Source: Shinisaurus crocodilurus
Taxonomy: Eukaryota; Chordata; Lepidosauria; Squamata; Shinisauridae
Assembly (NCBI GenBank): GCA_021292165.1
Contig: CM037883.1
Span: 9,873,434-9,937,433 of the forward strand
Direction: 5' to 3'
DNA length: 64,000 nucleotides
Shown here: one piece after another, positions 22,081-31,138 of the stretch
Numbering within the stretch: the stretch's first letter is position 1
Layout of the letters: every line of letters starts with the position of its first letter
Made by a program: the position numbers and the translations under genes
The notes under the pieces: model-generated
Seen by the model: the letters and a program-made list of their open reading frames with translations, nothing else
Database searches by the model: none
What the model was told of the DNA's origin: nothing

Positions 22081-22277
22081 TCATAGGAATATAGAAAACT
22101 GCCTTATACTGAGTCAGACCCTTGATCCATCTAGCCCAGCATTGTTGACACCAACTGACAGCAGCTCTCTGAGGTTTCAGGCAGGATTCTTTCCTAGCCC
22201 TACTTGGGGAAGCTGGGCATTGAACCTGGGAACTTCTGCAAGCAAAGCAGGGGCTCTGCCACTGAGCTGCAGCCCCT
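22081..22277 (-). mobile_element. tRNA-Ala-derived SINE
   Basis: Plus-strand order is CATAGGAATATAGAAAACTG, ATACTGAGTCAGACCC, CAGCAGCTCTCTGAGG, then GGCATTGAACCTGGGAAC and GCCACTGAGCTGCAGCCCC, which is the reversed tRNA head. Confidence 0.85.
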
Positions 22278-22279
22278 CC

Positions 22280-22372
22280 ACTTCAATCTGGTTGGCCTCA
22301 GTTGGAAACTGGATACTGGACTTGATGGACCATTGGACTGGTCCAGCAGGGCTGCTCTGATGTTCAAGTGAA
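22280..22372 (+). mobile_element. CR1-like LINE extreme 3' end
   Basis: GGACTTGATGGACCATTGGA and CCAGCAGGGCTGCTCTGATG resemble the last ~90 bp of the CR1-like copies. Confidence 0.5.
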
Positions 22373-22471
22373 AAGCATTGTCTTTGGATCAACATTGTAT
22401 GATATGAAGGTTGCATTTATGTTGAATACTCTGTATGTTGAATACTCTGTATATTGATTAATATGTTATAT

Positions 22472-22659
22472 CAGGGGTGAGCAACTTTGGGAGGCCTGGG
22501 GGGACATTTTCACTCCCCCCAGACTCTTCCCCCACAGGCTGCACTCATGCCACCACTGGCAAATGGAAGGGGGGGGGAAATCTGGCCAATTTCCCATCAA
22601 TTTTTGAAAACCAGATAAATTTGGCCATTATAAATTTGGGCCATGTGTTGCCAAGCCTG
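22472..22659. mobile_element. hAT-like MITE with partial target duplication
   Basis: Begins CAGGGGTGAGCAACTTTGGG and ends GGCCATGTGTTGCCAAGCCTG, inverse at most positions. Flanks TGTTATAT and CGTTATTT match at 6 of 8 bases. The interior has a (G)9 run. Confidence 0.65.
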
Positions 22660-22984
22660 CGTTATTTGGATATCCCACCATGGCTTGATGCTTCACCCAA
22701 TGAATGATAAAAACACCTGCAATCCAGCCCTTAAAATCCCTTTTTAGATTGATGCAGTTGATCAGTTTACTTCTGTCTCCATTTTTAAATCCCTGTGATT
22801 TTTTTTGCCCCATATCCTTCCCAATAATATTGTAGAACTCTAAAATGGTTTTCCAAATCCCAGATGCAAATTCATCAGACAGGTTCTCTCCATGAGGCCA
22901 TGAGGGTGCTTTCGCAGGCACATATTGCTAGACCAGTGTTTCTTTGAGTGTCGAAATAGTTGAGTGTAGAAATCAGGGATGTTG

Positions 22985-23131
22985 AAGTCCTTGGTCTCAA
23001 GTCATGAGTCGAGTCACGAGTCTTTGGACCTGAGTCTCGAGTCCGAGTCCTTGATCCAAAATGATGACTCACGAGTCCCGAGTCACTCCCAAAGCTGACT
23101 CCATGAGTCCCAAAATGATGACTCACGAGTC
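22985..23131. repeat. GAGTC-rich segment with 54-bp period duplication
   Basis: About ten GAGTC and three GACTC words occur in under 150 bp, many as ACGAGTC or ATGAGTC. A 22-bp word around AATGATGACTCACGAGTC is repeated at 23056 and 23110. I do not recognise the family; it has no coding signature. Confidence 0.7.
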
Positions 23132-23371
23132 AAGAATGCAACCAATAGCCTTGGACAAGCCTTCTTTTATACCGCTGAGGATGGTGTGGAGCAGTTCAAT
23201 CAGGCTTGTTTGGTAGGGGGAGGGAGCAGAGGGGCAGACCGCAGCAAGAGCACAAACCTCTTCCCCAGCTCAGCCCAGTGAGGAATATTGTTAAATGGGG
23301 CAATGCATCCCAGCCGAGTACATGGAATCCTGCCTTCATAGATTAAGTGTGCCCCAATTCTATATCTATAG

Positions 23372-23754
23372 CAGGGGTGCTGAACCTCGGTTCTGTGTAC
23401 CTAATTGGCCCACCTGGGGTCGTAGTCCAGCCCTCTGGAGGTCCATAGATGACCACACGTCCTTCTCTGGGATCTACGCTCATTCCAGTGAGCACCCATT
23501 GTTGGGTGGTTTCCTGGCTTTTGTACAGCTTTCCCTTCCCCCTGCCTACATACACACCCTTTCAAAAGGTTGGGTTACCTCTCCTAAGGCATAATTACTG
23601 AAAGTAAGAGCTTTAAGCTCATTAAAATTGGTATTTTGGGTATTTCTAGTATTTTTGACCCCACTATCTTTTGTCTTCTGCTCTGTCCACCACTGGAATG
23701 TGGCCACCAAGAGCTTCTCCGAAACTGAATTCAGCCCTTGAATTCACACCCCTG
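23372..23754 (+). mobile_element. hAT-like non-autonomous transposon, family 1 (copy b)
   Basis: Begins CAGGGGTGCTGAACCTC and ends near CACACCCCTG. The interior shares ACTGAAAGTAA, CTTTAAGCTCA and GAGCTTCTCCG with the 3.6-kb copy. ATCTATAG (23364-23371) and ATCTATAA (23755-23762) match at 7 of 8 bases. Confidence 0.9.
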
Positions 23755-23801
23755 ATCTATAACATCCTAGAAACATTTTTTTGCGGGGAGAAACAACCCA
23801 G

Positions 23802-23925
23802 TAAGGGTGCAACCCTATCTAAGTTTAGACAGAAGGAAGGCCTACAAATCCCAGTATGCCCCAGTCAGCTATGCTGGGAATTGTAGGCCTTCCTTCTGTC
23901 TAAACTTGCACAGGATTGTGCCTTA
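23802..23925. mobile_element. Foldback MITE, family F
   Basis: The arms AAGTTTAGACAGAAGGAAGG and CCTTCCTTCTGTCTAAACTT are perfect inverse copies and extend to GGCCTACAAATCCCAG on one side and CTGGGAATTGTAGGCC on the other. Outer ends are GGGTGCAACC and GGATTGTGCC. The loop is only about 15 bp. Confidence 0.9.
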
Positions 23926-24588
23926 AGAGAAGATTCAACATCCCAGCTACAATGTACAGATCGGTGGCTCTTGGCTCTTTCCCAGATTCCAATAACCTCG
24001 TCATCTCTGTCCCCTTCAATTCCCTCTGAGTATTTCATTTCCTCTCCAAACAGAAGCCTCCTATTACTCTTCTTCTTTCTAGGAACACATTGTTCATCCT
24101 GCCTTCTTCTGCAAGAGTTTTAAAGAGTGCCTCTTTCTCTCTCAACAGGAGATCCTGCACTCCTCCTGTATCACCTTCTCCATCTCCACCGTGCTATTTT
24201 TAATACAGGAATGAAGCCAAGGTTGACAAATGCATACAGTTGTGCAGCTTTATTTATTTGCCCCAAAGATAAGGTGGCAATAATTTCCTTGCATCTGCGT
24301 TTCACATCAGCCCTCATAAATTGCTGATCAATCTTTCTGTTTATAGTCTCTTTGCGTGTAGCTAGCCAGCTACACCCCCACATGCTCACACCACTTTCTT
24401 GGGCTATGTTTAATCTATCAGTTAACCACACATTTACGGTTAGGGACTACCACGGAACGGAAGTGCCTCAACTGCTGTAGCCAGGACTGCTTGCAGAGGG
24501 TGGTGTCAGGCTTTTGCTGTGGTCACAGCATTGGCAAAGGGACCATTCTCAATTTGCATGGAGCAGCCAAAAAGATCAGAGATAGTGA
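23926..24588. other. No gene or repeat recognised
   Basis: Unassigned sequence with no supported coding frame. Confidence 0.45.
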
Positions 24589-24930
24589 CTGGGTTCAAAC
24601 ACAATAACCTACTCTCAAGGGTTGAGAATGGGCTGAGTCAGTGTGGGTTGTTGTTGAACCATGGGTTGTTGTTGAAATGTGGGTTATCGTGTTGTCTGAA
24701 GAACCCAGCTGCACTAACAAGCCATGGCTTGTAAACCATGAACAACCCATGAAGAGAACTCATGGTTTGTTGCTGGGTTGCGAACTGTGGGTTGTTCACC
24801 CTGGTTTGTTATCTCAGCAAGATTCAGACGATAACCCATGTTTCAACAACAACCCACAGTTCAACAACAACCCACACTCAACCCTTGAGTGTGGGTTATC
24901 ATGTTGTCTGCTGAACCCACTCAGTGTGAC
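24589..24930. mobile_element. Foldback element, family G, with repeated AACAACCC words
   Basis: The left side carries TGGGTTCA, GTGGGTTGTTGTTGAA and GTGGGTTATCGTGTTGTCTG. The right side carries the inverse words CAGACGATAACCCA, TTCAACAACAACCCAC and TGAACCCA. A second inverted pair, AACCCTTGAGTGTGGGTTATC, lies within the right arm. It encodes nothing; I infer a non-autonomous DNA element. Confidence 0.75.
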
Positions 24931-24969
24931 AGAGCTCTCCATTTGCATTCCCATCTCTTCCAGGTTAAG

Positions 24970-25382
24970 GGGGGGCACTGTGGGTGTCTTGTCTGAAAGT
25001 ACAGAAAACCTTGTCTGGGTGCTGCCACCCACAAAGATGTGATGGATAGCTACTGGGGAAAGAGCCTTCTCTGTAGTGCCCCCCACCCCCAGCTGTGCAA
25101 AGCACTTCCCAGGGAGATCTGCCTGGAATCTTAATTGCATAATTTAGATGCCAGGTTAAGACCTTCCTCTTCAAGCAGGCATCTGATCATCAATTGGTTG
25201 CTATGATTATTAACTTCACTGTTGGCTCTTCAATAGTTTAAATACTTTTCATTGCTGCATGCATTGTTTTGTCTGCTATTTTATTGTTGTTTGGGGTGTT
25301 GTTGTTTTAATTCTAAACTGCCTGAGGGCTTCTGGCAGTTGGGCTGTTTATAAGTTTAATTAATTAATTAATCAATAATAAA
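24970..25382 (+). mobile_element. L2-like LINE 3' fragment
   Basis: GAGCCTTCTCTGTAGTGCCC, GATGCCAGGTTAAGACC and CTTCCTCTTCAAGCAGGCAT are L2 3' coding and UTR words shared with the 41.9-kb copy. The end is GTTTATAAGTTTAATTAATT. Confidence 0.75.
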
Positions 25383-25697
25383 AATCCTAGAGCTGGCTAT
25401 CAGCATCAGCCTAGCCCCAGATCTGAGATCTCCTGTGGATAAAACTGGGAGTGCGGGGGAGAGGAGCCATGATTTCCTTGGGGAAATAGTAGGGTAAAAT
25501 GTATTAAATAGGAGTTAGGACATCCATCATTAAGGTTCAGTTTTGAGATTCAGTACCGTGGCCCTAGGAAGAGGTAGCTAGCTAGACCATCTTACGAACT
25601 AATTTCAGCTAGGGCAAAAGGAACTGGCAAAACGCAAAACTGAATATTGAGTGAACACAGCAGTGTCCCAATAAAATATTAATTTGAGAACAGACAT

Positions 25698-25830
25698 GGA
25701 GACCCAGATTCAAATTCTCACTCAGCCACGAAGCTCACCCGGTGACCTGGGGACAAGCACTATCTCCCTCACAGCCTAACCACCTTCACAGGGCAGTTGG
25801 TGAGGATAAAATGATGGGTGGGAAGAAACA
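25698..25830 (+). mobile_element. CORE/MIR-like SINE, diverged fragment
   Basis: CAGATTCAAATTCTCACTC (B-box region), ACGAAGCTCACCCGGTGACC and GGTGAGGATAAAATGATGG lie in the family order. Confidence 0.65.
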
Positions 25831-25839
25831 CTTTTTTAA

Positions 25840-26060
25840 ATAATTATTTTATTTATACATTTATGAGTTGCCTTTCCTTTGGGTCCAAAGAGGGCCTCCA
25901 AAGCAACTTACAATCCGAATGTGCAATACTACAAAAATGTTTAATTTTAAATAATAAATAAATAATGGTTTGGAACTTTTAAAAACAATTTAAATCTTTA
26001 CAAAACAACAACCACTTTAAAACAGCACCAACAGCAGAAATTGAGAAGGGGGGGGGATCT
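25840..26060 (-). mobile_element. L2-like LINE 3' tail
   Basis: The plus strand starts with ATTTTATTTATACATTTATG, then GCCTCCAAAGCAACTTACAA and A-rich sequence, the reverse of an L2 3' end. Confidence 0.55.
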
Positions 26061-26091
26061 TAAACACAAAGTGTGGGGCTGAGAGATTTAC

Positions 26092-26561
26092 AGCTCAATC
26101 CAATGAGGCTGCCTGTAACCCGCCGGACTCAGAGGATTGCAGGCATCCTATACATGGCAGGAGGTGTGCAGAGGTGAAGGCTGCCTCCACGCTCTTCGCA
26201 CGCCATGTAAAACACTCAGATGGCCAATTTTGGCTCTCTAAGTGTGGTGCCTCAGAGCATGAGGAGAGGAGGCGAAGGGTGGAGCCAGGATACTGTGTAT
26301 GCTGGCAGAGCCTGTCTCCTCCCTTCTCTGCCCCCCTCCCCACCTTGTCCCCCCCAAAGCCCATCTCTGAGGTTGCTTTTGCAACCTCAGAACCACAGCC
26401 AGCCCAATTCTTTCTGCATTGTATGCAAGGGCAGCAGGAAGCTGCTCCAAGTTTAGATTCCCAGCTCCAACCTCGGACCAAGTTTCCGAGGTTGGAGATG
26501 GGACTCCGAATTATCTTATGGCCATCTAGACTCTGTCTAGCAGCCCTAGGATTGCACCCTT
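26092..26561 (+). mobile_element. Family A element, near complete
   Basis: AACCCGCCGGACTCAGAGGA, TTGCAGGCATCCTATACATG and the end block ATGGCCATCTAGACTCTGTC, CTAGGATTGCACCCT follow the 8.2-kb copy closely. The right end is the better preserved terminus. Confidence 0.75.
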
Positions 26562-26717
26562 AAAATACTAAAAAGCCATATGGAACAAAAAAAAGTTTTA
26601 ACAGCCCACCTAAAACTAAATGAATGGTATGTGCCAATTTGTGCTCCTTAGAGGAACGTGGGATATAAATGCAATAAGTAATAACTCCTCCACTAACCTA
26701 AGTTGGTTTAAGAGTAA

Positions 26718-26880
26718 TTTCCTCTCCCCAAGAACTCTGGAATCTGTAGTTCTTTGAAAAGGATAGCCAGGGATCTCAGAGAATTCTCAAACAGCTCTAA
26801 TAAACTACCATTCCTAGAACCCCTTTGGGACAGAAGCCATGATAATTAAATGAATGCAGTGTAGTATGTATCTACCCTTA
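26718..26880. mobile_element. Probable palindromic MITE remnant
   Basis: AACTCTGGAATCTGTAGTTC and AACTACCATTCCTAGAACCC are diverged inverse arms around GGATCTCAGAGAATTCTC. The borders are unclear. Confidence 0.4.
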
Positions 26881-27911
26881 GTGTTGTGTTTTCATATATA
26901 TGCTTGTGGTTGGGAACTGTGTGATTGTAGTTTGGAAAGAGTCTTTCCCTAGATCATATGGGCTAGTGACTTGAAGAGCCCTCCTTCAGCATAGGATTTG
27001 GCTTGTTTGCTTGAGTTATTTGGGTGTATTTAGTGGGGAAGGATACCACAGTCACAGCAAGGCTTGTCTCCTTTCCCTTCCTCCTTCAATCTGTGTGACT
27101 TACCCAGTTAGAGGTCATAGGAAAGGAATTCATACTCATTAATATTGGAGGGGGTGATGTTTTTTTGGGGGGAGGCTTGGTTTGGAGCCATCTGGATTTA
27201 TGACAAATGATTTATCATTTTGATAACAACAGGCTGGAAATTGATGGGAAAATATTTTACTCCCAATCTCTGCGGTGAACTAATTACCCAACTGTCTGAG
27301 AGCATGCTAAATAGCACACGATAATCCAGTGCTTGAGAAGTTATGGACTTATACATTTCATTTGTTTGTATTTATGTGGATGACGTTGGCAGTTTTGGAA
27401 ATCCTTTTGACAGCTAAATTGAGAGGGCTTGAACATTTGCTTTACAATTTATATCCCAGATAATGAATCGCAGCAAGACGTGATGCCAGTGCAAACAGAC
27501 AAAATCGAGCATCAAACATGCTGGGTGTTAAATAAAACAATGCCAGTGAGTTTGCAGTTTAGGCAAGGAAATGCAGACTGTCAGGAATGCCCCCCCAAGA
27601 CCCTTCCAGAAATGAACATTTTATATTGTCGTATTTCCCCCCTCCCTCCTTTTATCAGAGCAGTTAGCATTCAAGGCTAAAGTTCCTGCCTCTCAGTTAA
27701 CCTCTGTGATTAGAAAAATAATTTGAAAGCTAGAGGCCTTCAGCCAAAGATATAACTGGTTGTTTGAAATGCAGCTTGATGCCAACAGGATGCACCCTCT
27801 CCTGCCCCTTGGCCCTGTGTGAGGTTTTCTCCCCCAAACACTTCCTGCGTCACTACTTTCTCAGTCCCAACCCTTTCTTGCCCTGCTTCCCACATTCTCC
27901 ACCTTTTCTTT
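26881..27911. other. Repeat-poor AT-rich island, no gene
   Basis: No recognised repeat signature occurs over roughly 1 kb. The stretch at about 27180-27560 is AT-rich with words such as TTATCATTTTGATAACAAC and no microsatellite. The 83-codon frame at 27429 has no motif. A conserved noncoding element is possible but untested. Confidence 0.35.
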
Positions 27912-28085
27912 TAAAAAAATTTTTTTAATTTACTTTTCAAAACAAAATGTAACAAAATCATAATCAAATCAATAAATCATAAAGTGCACCCCCCACCTTC
28001 CAAGGGACCAATTTATATACTTCCATCCCCTTGATCAAATGAATTCCAAATTCCAAAAATATAATCCACCTTTTCATCCTTCTAC
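27912..28085 (-). mobile_element. Possible LINE 3' tail, A/T-rich
   Basis: TTTTAAAAAAATTTTTTTAA opens an AT-rich stretch with AATCATAATCAAATCAATAA and a C-rich patch, as at the 3' ends of some L1-like elements read in reverse. Weak evidence. Confidence 0.3.
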
Positions 28086-28162
28086 TGCCACCCCCAAACT
28101 CTGTATTGCTCTGCGCCTTTACTTCTTAGTCCCATATGAGTTTTCTGGCCATTCCCAATTTG

Positions 28163-28225
28163 AGGGGCCATAGTTCAGTGGTAGAGAACATGCTTTGCAT
28201 GCAAATGTTTGGCGTGTTGTATGAA
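28163..28225 (+). mobile_element. tRNA-Ala-derived SINE, head only
   Basis: GGGGCCATAGTTCAGTGGTA followed by GAGAACATGCTTTGCATGC is close to the 5' half of tRNA-Ala with a TGC anticodon position. The rest of the SINE is absent, and a CORE-SINE follows. Confidence 0.75.
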
Positions 28226-28233
28226 CCCAGTCA

Positions 28234-28355
28234 GCGTGTCGCAATAGTTCAGACTGTTGGACTGGGAAGACCCAGGTTCAAGTCCCCACTTGATCATGAA
28301 GCTCACTAGGTGACTTTTGTGCCAGTCACTGACTCACCGCCTAATCTAAATCAAT
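28234..28355 (+). mobile_element. CORE/MIR-like SINE, 3' truncated
   Basis: CAATAGTTCAGACTGTTGGA, CCCAGGTTCAAGTCCCCAC and TGAAGCTCACTAGGTGAC give the head and start of the CORE. Confidence 0.75.
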
Positions 28356-28379
28356 CAATCAATAAAACTTGCAAACCCA

Positions 28380-28700
28380 AAATTGTGTTTATTTAGTCCA
28401 AAGACCTTTTCACATATTGGGACACAAAACAGTTACTAAAAATAGACAAAGGACAAACAAATAAAGCAAGGATAAATTGATATGTGAAATAAACAGAACT
28501 ACTAATATATATTTTAAATTAAAAACTAAATTAAAACTAAACATACACAGCACATAACAGATGTCACATAACATAAAATCAGCAATAAACTTCACATTAT
28601 AAACAATGCCCATACCTTTATTTCAAACAGTTACTCTCCGCTGTTAATTAACTGTGACCTAATAACTGGAGCAAAACATTTGTCTATTTGTTCTGTTTCA
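28380..28700. other. AT-rich segment, possibly LINE-derived
   Basis: A-rich, with TTATTTAGTCCAAAGACC near its start and ACATACACAGCACATAAC further on. Its base composition resembles the 55.7-56.2 kb LINE fragment but no coding evidence was found. Confidence 0.3.
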
Positions 28701-28734
28701 ACCTTATTTATGGCAGGCAACAGATATGAATCTA

Positions 28735-29320
28735 ATGTGGCTGTCCATAACCCTCGAACTAAGAGGATTACGGGCATCCTATGCAGGGTGGAAGGACCAT
28801 GGAGGTGAAGGTTGCCTCCGTGCTTCTCCTGCCCTGCAAAAGACGCTGGGCTTGTTCGCACGACACGGGAACCGCAAGTCCCCCGCGGTTCCCGTGTCGT
28901 GTGCACGACGACCGGGGGTGCCCCTGCGGGACAGCCGCGGGCGGGACGCACACAAAGTGACCATGGTCAGTAGAGGGCTAAGCCCCTACCGCGTGTGGTC
29001 ACCGTGCCGTCCGAACAGCAGGCGGCCGTCCCGCAGGGTCCCCACAGAGACGGCAGCCCAGAGCGGCCGGAGCGGCTGCTGCTCCAGTCTGTTGGGGCAA
29101 ACGGCTCCTCTGGGCATCCCGGGGCCCCGCCCCCTAGCACCGGGAGGCCCACACTGCGGTTCGGGGACTGCGGGGTCTGCCCACATGCGCGGTGCGCCGG
29201 TCGTGTGCAGTGCCCCGCCGGACCCCACGGACGGCCCCGTGGTTCCTCCCCCGCCGCCAGCCTGGGTCGTGTGAACCGGCCCTCTGTCTAGCGGCCATAG
29301 GATTGTGTCCCAAATCAATA
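28735..29320 (+). mobile_element. Family A element enclosing a GC-rich MITE
   Basis: Left part (28735-28847) has CATAACCCTCGAACTAAGAG and GGGCATCCTATGCAGGG. The right part (29283-29320) has TCTGTCTAGCGGCCATAGGA and TTGTGTCCC. The middle of family A, about 300 bp in other copies, is missing, so either the insertion came with a deletion or the host was already shortened. Confidence 0.6.
28848..29282. mobile_element. GC-rich inverted-repeat element, family H (copy a)
   Basis: Ends GGGCTTGTTCGCACGACACG and CCTGGGTCGTGTGAACCGGCCC are inverted at most positions. A 17-bp-class hairpin, CACGACACGGGAACCGC against GCGGTTCCCGTGTCGTG, lies at the left end. The element is very rich in CG dinucleotides. 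Long frames inside are a by-product of high GC and carry no protein motif. Transposase class unknown; a 3-bp target as in Harbinger is only a guess. Confidence 0.8.
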
Positions 29321-30059
29321 AAATGTTACCACCCTAACACTTCTGCTCTCTCTCACCCTACTTCCCACAGCTCCCCAATGCCAGCTTCTCCTTTCATATT
29401 CCTCAATGGATTTTCAACATTCCATGGCTGGCCTTTTCTCTCAACAATTTTCTACAACAATACTTAGGTCCAAAGTCAAAGTTCCGGGACTTTTCCATTG
29501 TGAGTTTTCTGATATAGAGAGAACATCCATTCATTAAATCCACCCTGGTTATTGCGCGTAGTACACCTATATGTTCTAATTTGTTTTCATTGGGGAGAGA
29601 ACTTTTCAAATTGGTGTCCTAGGAAACGTAATTATAATAAAGGTGTTACAAACTCTGGCAAATGAACATAATCACTCTATCTGTACAAGCTTTACAGAGA
29701 GCTGACATTTTACCTTCTCTTTTGTTGCTCATGAGATATAGGGAAATAACGGGAAGACCTGACATTTCAGATAATTGCTCCTTTAGCGTACGATGTTAGC
29801 AATTATTGCAAAATGTCAATTAAATGTTGGTGCCCATGGAATTCAGTTTGTGATGGGTAAGGGTAAACAGAGATTTGCTGTTGCACATAGCTTCATGATT
29901 TGCCACCACCAATTTCCAAATTCAGGATTTCAAAGACTTTAGAACTTTTTTTCCGGGGGGAGGGGGACAAAACAAAAACAAGAACGGGATGCAAAAAGCA
30001 GAATCTTGGAGTCGATGAGCCTTTGGTCTGACCTATCAAGGCACTTCTTACATGCTTAT
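29321..30059. other. Repeat-poor AT-rich stretch, no gene
   Basis: No repeat family assigned. Part of it (about 29630-29850) has the AT-rich, non-repetitive texture of conserved noncoding DNA, which cannot be judged here. Confidence 0.35.
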
Positions 30060-30149
30060 GGCTACAATCCTATACACACTTGCCTGGGAGAAAATACCAT
30101 TGAACTAAATGGGTCTTATGTCCAAGCAGACATGCATAGGATTCAACTG
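30060..30149. mobile_element. Palindromic MITE, family D
   Basis: GCTACAATCCTATACACACT and AGACATGCATAGGATTCAAC are the opposite ends, with a CCATTGAACTAAATGGG centre. Confidence 0.65.
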
Positions 30150-30347
30150 AAATGCTATTGTGAAGCTACCCTACAACTCCAGTATTACACTTTAGCCAGT
30201 GGTTAGGCTTTGCAGCTCCCTCTTGGGGGAGAAGCATTTTGTCCTTTCTTGAATGGCTGTCCAGAAACTAGTAAAACTTTCCTTTTTAGGAAGGTATTTG
30301 GTTTGTAGATGGTGTTTTATTGTTTTCATTTTAACTGTATTTGCTTT

Positions 30348-30434
30348 AAAACACAATCCTAGCTATAGCTGGCTGGGGCATGCTGGGAGTTGTAGGCCTT
30401 TTTTTTTCTGTTTAAACTTGCATAGAATTGCTCC
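30348..30434. mobile_element. Foldback MITE, family F, half copy
   Basis: GCTGGGAGTTGTAGGCC, then CTGTTTAAACTTGCATAGAA, matches the right arm of the 23.8-kb copy. The left arm is reduced to AACACAATCCTAGCTATAGC. Confidence 0.7.
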
Positions 30435-30435
<1 letters not shown>

Positions 30436-30465
<30 letters not shown>

Positions 30466-30467
30466 AG
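30436..30467. repeat. (GAAA)n microsatellite
   Basis: About eight AAAG units directly after the family F half copy. Confidence 0.9.
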
Positions 30468-30518
30468 TACTGCTGGTGGTGGTGTATATTCCTGTGTTGT
30501 TGTTCTACTGCTGTGTTA

Positions 30519-30973
30519 GGGTGTGTTCGCACAACATGGGAACCGCGGGGGAGCAGAAGTCCCCTGCGGTTCCCGTGTTGTGCGAACGCCGACCAGGGGT
30601 GCCCCCGTGGGATGGCCACGTGCAGGACGCACGCAAAGTGACCATGGTCGGTAGAGGGGTAAGCCCCTACCGCGCATGGCCAGCCTGCCGTGTGAACAGC
30701 GGGCAGCCATCCCAAGGGGGCCACACAGAGGCGGCAGCCCAGAGCGGCCAAAGTTGCTGCCGCTCCATCCTGTAGGGGCAAATGGCCCCTCTGGGCATCT
30801 CGGCCCCCGCCCCCTAGCGCTGGGAGGTCCGCAATGCAGTGTGGGGACTGCCGGCTCCACAGGGGTCCGCCCACACGTGCGGGGTGCAGGTCGTCTGCGG
30901 TGCCCCGCCAGACCCCGTGGATCACCCCGTGGTGCCTCCCCCCGCCCGCAGCCTGGGTCATGCAAACCGGCCC
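30519..30973. mobile_element. GC-rich inverted-repeat element, family H (copy b)
   Basis: Begins GGGTGTGTTCGCACAACATG and ends GCAAACCGGCCC. The left hairpin CGCACAACATGGGAACCGC against GCGGTTCCCGTGTTGTGCG is kept, with a paired change from the other copy (GAC/GTC to AAC/GTT). Interior words such as AAAGTGACCATGGTC and AAGCCCCTACCGCG align throughout with copy a. Confidence 0.85.
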
Positions 30974-31138
30974 ATAGTGTCTTAATACTTCCAAAAGTGG
31001 ATGGTTTAAAAGTATTACTTTTTTTGTTTTACTTTGTTGTTATCCTCGGTGAGGTGTTTTTTTTTTCTTTGTTTTGTTTTTTTGTTTGTTTTTTAAGGAA
31101 AGGTGTGATACAAAGTTTTAAAACAAACCACAACTGGA

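Noticed and set aside
28163..28225. A functional tRNA-Ala gene
   Set aside because: The 3' half of the tRNA is not present in foldable form, and the same head recurs in a dispersed SINE family.
28848..29282. A genuine CpG-island promoter
   Set aside because: The sequence recurs as a second copy at 30.5 kb with inverted ends, which points to a mobile element; promoter activity is not excluded but not supported.
28726..29318. Long reading frames on both strands (up to 182 codons) as host genes
   Set aside because: They lie in a GC-rich inverted-repeat element in which stops are rare in all frames. The peptides have no motif, and the related copy at 30.5 kb has different frames.
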